Shown: positions 56,998 to 64,000 of the stretch, piece after piece
How the letters are laid out: the number at the start of each line of letters is the position of its first letter
How positions within the stretch are numbered: position 1 is the first letter of the stretch
NCBI GenBank assembly: GCA_033439265.1
Contig: JAVTVX010000031.1
Span: forward strand, 5,503,501 to 5,567,500
Reading direction: 5' to 3'
Source of the DNA: Dillenia suffruticosa
Taxonomy: Eukaryota; Streptophyta; Magnoliopsida; Dilleniales; Dilleniaceae
Length of the DNA stretch: 64,000 nucleotides
Program-made: the position numbers and the translations under genes
Notes under the pieces: model-generated
Seen by the model: the letters and a program-made list of their open reading frames with translations, nothing else
Told to the model about the DNA's origin: nothing
The model's database searches: none

Positions 56998-58709
56998 TCA
57001 ATCGGAGGAATAATTTGGAGACATCAATGTAATGTCCAACATTCTAGAAATCTCCATATCATCGTGAAATAACTTCAACCTATGCCCATTCACTTTGAAA
57101 CTCTTGTTTGTGTCAAGGCTTTTGATTTCCACTACACCATAAGAAAATACATTAGTGACAACAAATGAACCAACCCAACGAGAATGCAACTTACCCGGCA
57201 TGAGTTTGAGTCGAGCATTGTATAGAAGCACTTTCTGTCCGACCGCAAATTGTTTCCTTAAGAGCATACCATCGTGAAACAACTTGGTTTTCTCTTTATA
57301 AATTCTCGAGTTCTCATAGGAGTCCAATCTCAACTCTTCAAGTTCTTGCAATTGCAATTTCCTCGACTCACGGGTTTCATCCATATTCATATTGCAACGT
57401 TTGATCACCCAATATGCCCTATGTTCAACCTCTACTGGTAAATGACAAGATTTTCCAAAGACTAACCTATAAGGAGACATCCCTATTGGTGTTTTGAAAG
57501 CTGTCCGGTAAGCCCAAAGTGCATCATCTAAACGTAAACTCCAATCCTTTCGTCACGGGTTGACCGTTTTCTCTAAAATGGATTTAACTTCACGGTTGGA
57601 AACTTCGGCTTGTCCATTTGTCTGAGGATGGTATGCCGTAACAACCCGGTGATGCACTCCATATTTCTTCATCAATGCTTCGACTGCTCGATTGCAAAAA
57701 TGGCTTCCTTGATCACTTATGATGGCTCTAGGGATCCCAAACGTGCTGAAAATATTAGTCTTGATAAAACCTACAACAAACTTAGAATCGTCAGTCCTGG
57801 TGGCTTTTGCTTCCACCATTTTGATACATAATCAACAGCCAAAAGAATATAAGCATATCCACAAGACAAAGGGAAATGACCCATAAAATCAATACCCCAT
57901 ATATCAAATATTTCACAAACAAGAATGGGAGTTTGGGGCATCTCATTTCTATGGGACAAAAATCCAGTTCTCTGACATCTATCACAGCTTTTACAAAATA
58001 AGTAAACATCTTTAAACAAGGTCTCCCAATATAACCCACTATCTAAAACCTTCCTTGCAGTTCTCTTCGGCCCAAAATGTCCCCCACAAACATAACTATG
58101 ACAAAATGCTAAAATGGATTTATGTTCATTCTCCGGGACACATCTCCTAATTATTTGGTCAGAGCAATATTTCCACAAGTAAGGTTCATCCCACACATAA
58201 TATTTCGCCTCAATTCGAATTTTTTCGTTTCTTGACTTACTAAGATCACTAGACAAGATGTGTGTGACCAAATAATTCACAATATCTGCATACCAAGAAG
58301 TAATACCTTTCAAGTGAAATAACTGCTCATCAGGAAAAGATTCAGAAATAGGTAGTGGATCTTCCTTCTTTACTAACCTGCTTAAATGATCAGCTACCAA
58401 GTTCTCAGTTCCACTTCGATCCTTGATGTTCAAATCAAATTCTTGCAACAGGAGAATCCACCATATCAACCTGGGTTTCGACTCTTTTTTCGCCAATAGA
58501 TATTTCAAAACTACATGATCAGAATACACAATTACTTTGGAACCAAGTAAATATGATCTAAATTTATCTAAAACAAAAACAATGGCTAAGAGCTCTTTTT
58601 CGGTGGTGGTGTAGTTGCATTGAGCAGCGTTCAATGTCCTTGAAGCATACGTGACTCTTCTTATCAATCCGCTGGCCAAGAACTGCTCCCACAGCAAAAT
58701 TGCTTGCAT
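56998..58709 (-). pseudogene. Athila RNase H and integrase
   Basis: The frame 58709-57771 (312 codons open) starts inside RNase H ([52 protein letters not shown]). It continues through the integrase zinc-binding region (H and H around [12 protein letters not shown] in [12 protein letters not shown]) and the first catalytic Asp (GIDFMGHFP). A shift leads to 57819-57553, with the second Asp ([11 protein letters not shown]) and the Glu motif ([12 protein letters not shown]). After a stop, 57480-56998 gives the C-terminal part ([20 protein letters not shown]). All three catalytic residues are present. One shift and one stop break it. Confidence 0.9.
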
Positions 58710-58734
58710 CGCACATGATCTTAAAAGGTAAATT

Positions 58735-59926
58735 CTAATCAGGTGGTTGAATGATTGGTGCAGTAATTAACAGGTTTTTGAGCTTGTCGAAGGCTTCCTT
58801 GCATTTTTCTCTGAACTCGAAAGGTATATCTTTCTGAAGCAACTTGGATAATGGCAAGACAATTTTTGAGAAGTCTTGAATAAAACTGCGATAAAAACTT
58901 GCATGTCCAAGAAAACCACGTATTTCCCAAACATTTGTAGCGTAAGGTAAACTCCTGATCAAATCAACCTTTGCCTTATCTACCTCAATACCCCTATGAG
59001 AAATCACATGCCCTAACACTATGCCTTCTTTCATCATGAAATGACATTTTTCATAGTTCAAAACCAAGTTCGTTTCCATGCATCTTTTCAAAATTTTGAT
59101 CAAATGCCCTAAACAACTATCAAACGAGTCACCGTAAATAGTGAAATCATCCATAAATACCTCAATACAATTTTCAATATATTCAGAAAAATGCTCAGCA
59201 TGCATCTTTGGAATGTACCTGGGGCATTACATAGACCGAAAGGCATCATTCTATAAGCAAATGTTTCAAATGGACATATGAATGTAGTCTTTTCTTGATC
59301 TTCATGTGCAATCACGATTTGATAATAACCTGAAAAACCATCAAGACCATTCACCAACCATTTTGCACTCGCATAGGTACCAACTCATTGTCTTGATTTC
59401 TTACCACCATGATCCCTGTTTTCTTTGGTACCACATGGATTGGGCTAACCCACTTGCTGTTAGAAATTGGATAAATTATGTCTTCGTCCAAAAGTTTGAG
59501 AATCTCCTTCATCACTACTTCTTTTATGATTGGATTCATCTTTCTTTGCGATTCCCTCATTGGTTTAGTGTCCTCTTCTAAAAGGATTCGATGCATGCAA
59601 ATTGAGGGACTAATACCCTTTATATCGGCTAAACTCCAACCAATTGCTGTCTTGTGCTCTTTTAGAACTTGGAGTAGCCGATTTTCTTGTTCTTCCGTCA
59701 ACTCTCTTGCTATGATAACGGGTAAGGTCTCTTCTTCACCTAAGTATACATATTTGAGATGATCCGGCAAAGTCTTCAATTCCAATGTTGGAGCCTGCAA
59801 AATGGAAGGTAACATTTTCTTGTGAGAAATAGGAGATGTGGTGCTCGAATTTAAAGATCTTGATTGTTGTTCCAATATTGATTCTGAAATTTCACAAGTT
59901 TTGGTCATCTCTTCTTTAGTGTTCAA
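58735..59926 (-). pseudogene. Athila reverse transcriptase
   Basis: The frame 59926-59351 contains the protease-RT linker (APTLELKTLPDHLKYVYLG, EQENRLLQVLKEHKTAIGW) and RT fingers (ISNSKWVSPIHVVPKKTG) and ends at VQNGW-stop. The next usable sequence starts at LDGFSGYYQI (59357), so about 40 codons, including the LP.ID segment, are deleted. After a shift, 59205-58735 has the catalytic FMDD (VFMDDFTIYGDSF), GHVISHRGIEVDKAKV and the tether. A stop at 58735 (PPD-stop-NLPF) apparently comes from TGG to TAG. Confidence 0.9.
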
Positions 59927-59935
59927 TTGCGTATC

Positions 59936-60569
59936 CTATTCAAAACTTGTGTCATTTTTTTCTTCAAAGATTTCCTGCACAATTGAATCAATGACATTAG
60001 CGGAACAAATCGAATAATACTCATTTGGGTATCTCATGGCTTCAAAAATATTAAATTTAACAATCTCGCCGTTGAATTCGACGGAGAGTGTACCATCATC
60101 CATGTCTATTTTAGTTTTTGCCATTTTCATGAATGGTCTCCCCAATAGTAGCGGTGCTGAATTTATAACGGTGTCTTCATCCATTTACAATAATCCCTTC
60201 TGGATACACGACAGAACGGTCAGCCAATTGAATAATCACTTTAGTTTCCTTTAGGGGGCCTAGATTTAGAGTAATATAAATAGAATATGGCATGACATTG
60301 ATTGATACTCCTAAATCTAGCATAGCACGTTCAAATTTCTTCATCCCAATAACACAGGGTAAAGTGAACATATCTGGATCCGAACATTTCTCAGGTAGAG
60401 ATCTTTTGATAACAGCAGACACGTTCTCGCCGACCCTTATTTTCTCATCACCTCTCATCTTTCTCTTGTTTGTGCACAACTCCTTCAAAAAAACTTTGCA
60501 TATTTGGGTATTTGCTTGATGCCATCTAACAAAGGTATGTTTATTTCTACCTTCTTGAAAGTTTCCCAA
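59936..60569 (-). pseudogene. Athila aspartic protease
   Basis: The frame 60569-60177 has the Athila-type active site as DLGVSINVMPYSIY (DLG in place of DTG is normal in this clade), and PEGIIVNG. It is overlapped by 60184-59936 with the C-terminal LLGRPFMKMAKTKIDMDDG. A frameshift at a 7-nt T run (forward strand AAAAAAA at 60487-60493) separates it from the upstream gag linker, and one small shift lies inside. Confidence 0.85.
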
Positions 60570-60919
60570 ACCTCCTTTTCGTAGTCTTCCTTTTTAGATC
60601 TTTCAAACCTGCTAGGAAAATGTGGTACAACTATATTAGGACTCGTAGGTAAAAGAGAATCGGAATTTACCTTGTTTGGATTTTCATTGGCAACTTCGGC
60701 TTCTTCCTCTTCATTTTTCTTCTCATTTCTCTTTTTGGGTAATGGTGGTTATGATTGCACTTCGTTCCCACTCTTCAATACCATTCCACTAGCATTTTCC
60801 TTAGGGTTTATTACTATTTGTGAAGGTAATTTCCCTGCATTTTGACGCTCCAAATTGCTAACTGAAGTGGCTAGCTGAGTGATTTGATTTCCCAAGTTTT
60901 GAATGCTAGCTCTTGTTTC
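60570..60919 (-). pseudogene. Athila gag-protease linker
   Basis: In frame with gag after its TAG, this reads ETRASIQNLGNQITQLATSV and continues as an acidic, Glu-rich linker to WETFKKVEINIPLLDGI. One more stop is present. The continuity shows that gag and protease were one frame in this element. Confidence 0.75.
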
Positions 60920-62167
60920 CTATTGAAATTGTTGAGTGTTAGTCGCGAGAGATTTCACAATATCTTCTAGGGACATACCTGAATTAGACGATTGTGTCGG
61001 TGCATGTGTTGACCTATTGAATTGCTGAAGAGAATATCTTGTTTGTCCTCCTTGATTCCCGTAACTCAGATTTGGATGCTCTCTCCATCCAGGGTTATAA
61101 TGAGTAGAGTAGGGATCGTACTTCTTCTGAGGTTGGCCAGGAAATCCTCCTACGGTATTTACTTGATGAGTAGAATCTTCTTGCAGAGATGGACACATAT
61201 CCGTAGGATGTCCGGGTATTGAGCATATACCGCAAACTTTGGTTGCATGTATTTGCCCTACAGCCATCTGACGAACCAAAGCAGTCAATTCAGATGTTTG
61301 ATTTTCAAGATTCGAATGATTTACCTCATTGACACGGTTTATAACTCCATCCGTTCTCAATCCAAATTGTTGAGAATTTTCTGCCATGTTGGTGATCAAT
61401 TGTCTGGCTTCTTCAGGTGTTTTATTTACCAACGCTCCTCCGCTGGCCGCATCTACCATACTTCTATCCATGGATAGAAGTCCTTCATAGAAATACTGAA
61501 TCAAGAGCTGTTCCGGTATTTGATGATGTGGACAGTTGGCACAGAGCTGTTTGAACCTCTCAAAGTACTCATATAGTGTCTCTCCGCTAATCTGTCTGAT
61601 CCCACATATTTCCTTTCGAATGTTGGCAGCTCTAGATGTAGGGAAAAATTTTTCTAAAAATAATCTCTGCATCCCATTCCATGTATTTATTGAACCCAGA
61701 GGTAGGTAGTACAACCAATCCTTTGCCTTATCTTTCAGGGAAAAGGGAAAGGCTCTCAACTTAATCTGTTCCTCAGTCACTCCTTGGGGTTTCATACTCG
61801 AACAGACAATATAAAATTCCTTCAAATGTTTATGTGGATCCTTACTTGGGAGACCACAAAAAGTAGGCAGTAAGTGAATCAAACCAGATTTAAGTTCAAA
61901 TACTACCTCGAGAGTTGGGTATTCGATGCACAAGGGTTGTTGATTCAGATTGGGTGTAGCCAATTCCTTCAAGGTTCTCTCACGATCAGCCATCTTTTCC
62001 TTTTTTTCTTCAAAAATAGACCTGTCACAATTTGTCAAATCAATGTCAAAAATTAGTTTTCGGCGTAACTTACCTTTCCTTTGTCTGGCCTCCTTTCTCA
62101 ATCGGCGAACAGTTTTCTCAATTTCAGGAATATATTCTAATTCACTTTCTTGAGAAAAACGGGTCAT
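60920..62167 (-). CDS. gag: Athila gag, 415 codons open
   Basis: This is the longest clean frame in the window. The likely start is MTRFSQESELEYIPE at 62167. It has a basic RRLRKEARQRKGKLRRK stretch at residues about 23-39, the retrotransposon gag core (LPTFCGLPSKDPHKHLKEFY, FPFSLKDKAKDWLYYLP, FFPTSRAANIRKEICGI, ETLYEYFERFKQLCANCPHH, LLIQYFYEGL) at residues about 98-230, and an intact zinc knuckle CGICSIPGHPTDMC at about 316-329. The TAG at the end follows TQQFQ and probably came from CAG. The frame goes on beyond it, so the original protein was a longer Gag-Pro-Pol. It would form the particle shell and bind RNA. Whether it is expressed is unknown. Confidence 0.85.
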   Translation of the reverse strand: MTRFSQESELEYIPEIEKTVRRLRKEARQRKGKLRRKLIFDIDLTNCDRSIFEEKKEKMADRERTLKELATPNLNQQPLCIEYPTLEVVFELKSGLIHLLPTFCGLPSKDPHKHLKEFYIVCSSMKPQGVTEEQIKLRAFPFSLKDKAKDWLYYLPLGSINTWNGMQRLFLEKFFPTSRAANIRKEICGIRQISGETLYEYFERFKQLCANCPHHQIPEQLLIQYFYEGLLSMDRSMVDAASGGALVNKTPEEARQLITNMAENSQQFGLRTDGVINRVNEVNHSNLENQTSELTALVRQMAVGQIHATKVCGICSIPGHPTDMCPSLQEDSTHQVNTVGGFPGQPQKKYDPYSTHYNPGWREHPNLSYGNQGGQTRYSLQQFNRSTHAPTQSSNSGMSLEDIVKSLATNTQQFQ

Positions 62168-62260
62168 AAAATAAAAGAGGTCAGCAAAACAAATAATAAA
62201 GATAACACAACTAAGAAATCAAAATAGTTCCTTGGCAGCGGCGCCAAAATTTGGTCGGGT
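62168..62260 (-). other. Athila leader with primer-binding site
   Basis: On the minus strand the LTR end ...TTTCGACA is followed by ACCCGACCAAATTTTGGCGC and CGCTGCCAAGGAAC. TGGCGCCGCTGCC is the Asp-type primer site found in Athila elements. The gag start is about 70 nt further on. Confidence 0.8.
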
Positions 62261-64000
62261 TGTCGAAACCCTCAAATTAATATTGATTCCCCCAATGCAA
62301 CAAATTGTAGTAATAGTGGTTACCAGGTCAAATCCCAAGAGAACTATATTAACTTAACTTCTTAGTAAATGCCAAAATAAAATAGGGGGTTTATAAAATA
62401 AATTCCTAAATCAAAATTAAATAACTAAAATTAAAAGACAAATCAAATATGCAAAAATACTAAAATTTAAAGAAGAAATTCAATTCACCAAACTTCGATC
62501 CAAGAGTTCATATATTCGATTATCTTATTGATCATTGGTTGAAAATATTACTCTTACAATTCAAGCATTTAACCTTAAATCTATTAGGATAGCCGTAATA
62601 AATCTTGTGTTTTCCAAAAATAATTGACCAAACCCAGCATCTAATCAAAACTTATCATTAATCGACTGGGCACGATAGCGTTTCATATCAAATAATGACA
62701 GCATTAAGTTCTGTGAAAATAGTTAAACCAAAATACAAATAAGCAGGATAGCCGTACAATTATTCGATTTTGTTCTAACGATTCCTTAGGTTAACATGAA
62801 TATTGGTGACAACCCATAAACATAAATAACCTATTTGCTACTTATACCATTCATTCATGATAATTACGGATCACTGAATTCCTGGATAGCAATAGGAAAA
62901 CTAATATTGAATTAAATTATCAGATTAACCAATATTAGGTTTCTCTAAAAATAAATCAAGAATCAACGAATACTCGAATAAAATGCAAGAAATTAAATTA
63001 AGAACATAACCTTACAATGAAGAACAATCGATTAAAATTCCCTTTGAATCAAAATAAAGAAACTAGCCACTCATGGTTGTAAATATCAACAAAAAAATTA
63101 AAGAAAACTAAATGTTCCTAAGAAAGAAATAAAAACCTAATGGAGAATGACTTCTCTCTCTTTCAGAAAGAAAATACAGCCGCCTCCCTTGGAGTATTTT
63201 TTGTTTCTCTACACCAGCCTTCTTTTTTTGGAAAATATACGTGAAGTGGTTGAATGCAATTTCTTGTGTTTAAATAAGTAAGGGCAGCCGGCCCTCTTGG
63301 AATGAAATTGAGAGAATGATTGCTTTCCTTCTTTGTAGACTTCTAAATTAACTAGAAGATCTAAAATTAGGTAAATTACAAAATTTTTCTCCCACTAAAA
63401 ATATTTTTACTAAAAGTAAAAATATTACTAAAATGTTGAAATTAGAATTCAAGCTCCACTTTTTCAAAGCCCAATAAGATGTCTTGACCCAATTAGTTCC
63501 AAAATGGCCTCATTAAGCCCAATTTGCTTCAAGTCTTCAATTTCAATCTCCTAAAAATAAAATTCGATAAATACAACTATTAGGGTATTAAACAATTCAT
63601 AATCAAACCATAATATTAACAATAAAAATGACAATTTGTGCATTATCAAATTCTCCCACACCAAACCAATACTTGTCCTCAAGCATTCACTAAATTAATG
63701 TCACACAAGTATTCTCTTCTTCACTCCTTCCCTTCCTTCAATTCATCTTCAAATAATTTCAAGCAGCACACATCGAAAAATTCAAGCAAAAATAACAATC
63801 TAGAGAGCAAGTGATCATAGTTTTAAAACTTTAAAAGACAATATAAGCATACCATCAAGATCAATAATCTCATCAAAATTCAACACATCAAGATTCAATA
63901 CCCTCACAAGGATTTCACTCTATACTCTCAAAGTGTTTAAGGGAATTTATCAATAACTCTCAGATCAAATCAAAGTATATTATTACCATAAGTTTGTTTA
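62261..64000 (-). repeat. Athila right (5') LTR, cut by the window end
   Basis: It begins TGTCGAAACCC and aligns with the left LTR throughout. At 64000 it has reached the point equivalent to about 53600. The remaining roughly 1 kb and the flanking target duplication are outside the window. It has no gene. The TATA-like tttaaata at 63269-63276 is conserved in the left LTR. Confidence 0.9.
63269..63276 (-). promoter_or_regulatory. Possible Athila LTR TATA box
   Basis: On the minus strand this is cttatttaaacac, conserved at 52864-52871 in the other LTR. It would lie well inside the LTR and upstream of roughly 1 kb of R-U5. Assigned by motif and conservation only. Confidence 0.3.

Larger units (their letters stand above)
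42796..64000 (-). mobile_element. Athila-type Ty3/gypsy element in reverse orientation, cut by the window end
   Basis: Left LTR 42796-42876 plus 51939-54615, env-like region 54794-56560, pol 56998-60569, gag 60920-62167, primer site about 62230-62250 (rc TGGCGCCGCTGCCAAGG), and right LTR from 62261 to beyond 64000. The left LTR contains the whole of Tekay-2. LTR to LTR identity by eye is about 94-95 percent over about 190 bp. Pol is broken by stops, shifts and a deletion, but gag is nearly intact. It lies within the Tekay-3 LTR. Confidence 0.92.

Overview
This is nuclear plant DNA made almost wholly of transposable elements. Three things point to a large-genome flowering plant: plant-type Ty3/gypsy chromoviruses of the Tekay/Del type (long LTRs, initiator-Met primer site, C-terminal chromodomain), an Athila-type Ty3/gypsy element (Asp-type primer site, env-like third region), and hAT, CACTA and Ty1/copia relics. 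The species cannot be named from this sequence. I find no host protein gene, rRNA or functional tRNA. Most open frames are chance frames in GC-rich or (CT)n LTR sequence, or broken pieces of gag and pol.

Layout, left to right. (1) 1-15420: an old, broken plus-strand Tekay-like element ('Tekay-A'). It is interrupted by a complete hAT element (930-4465, 8-bp target duplication), a reversed solo LTR (5780-9401) that splits the reverse transcriptase, and a non-autonomous CACTA element (11539-14262) in the LTR-like tail. (2) 15421-19900: a truncated Ty1/copia element (LTR plus gag). Its LTR is interrupted by an unusual palindromic LTR-derived insertion (15902-17839). (3) 19930-21669 and 33113-33450: two diverged copies of a non-coding repeat. 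The second is split by a complete Tekay element ('Tekay-1', 21670-33112) with matching 5-bp flanks, a primer site, a polypurine tract, a decayed gag-pol and a 535-bp tandem duplication in its 3' LTR. (4) 33451-41618: about 8 kb of very AT-rich sequence with large inverted repeats and short degenerate tandem repeats, no genes, and a GC-rich island at 39.1-39.5 kb. (5) 41619 to the window end: a three-level nest. A Tekay LTR ('Tekay-3') contains an Athila element in reverse orientation (42796 to beyond 64000), whose left LTR contains a reversed Tekay element ('Tekay-2', 42877-51933).

Main observation: in both Tekay-1 and Tekay-2, gag and protease are separated by an AT-rich, stop-containing segment of 204 and 209 bp. 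Removing it at the inferred splice sites rejoins gag to protease in frame inside one glycine codon. The older Tekay-A has the two joined with no gap. In both interrupted elements the unspliced frame ends at a TAG the same distance past the donor. This looks like an intron gained in one Tekay lineage that could set the Gag to Gag-Pol ratio. Other points: Tekay-2 has nearly identical LTRs around a gutted interior, which suggests a recent non-autonomous element; the LTRs carry a conserved set of dyad-symmetric elements just before a (CT)n tract; and the palindromic LTR insertion is unusual.
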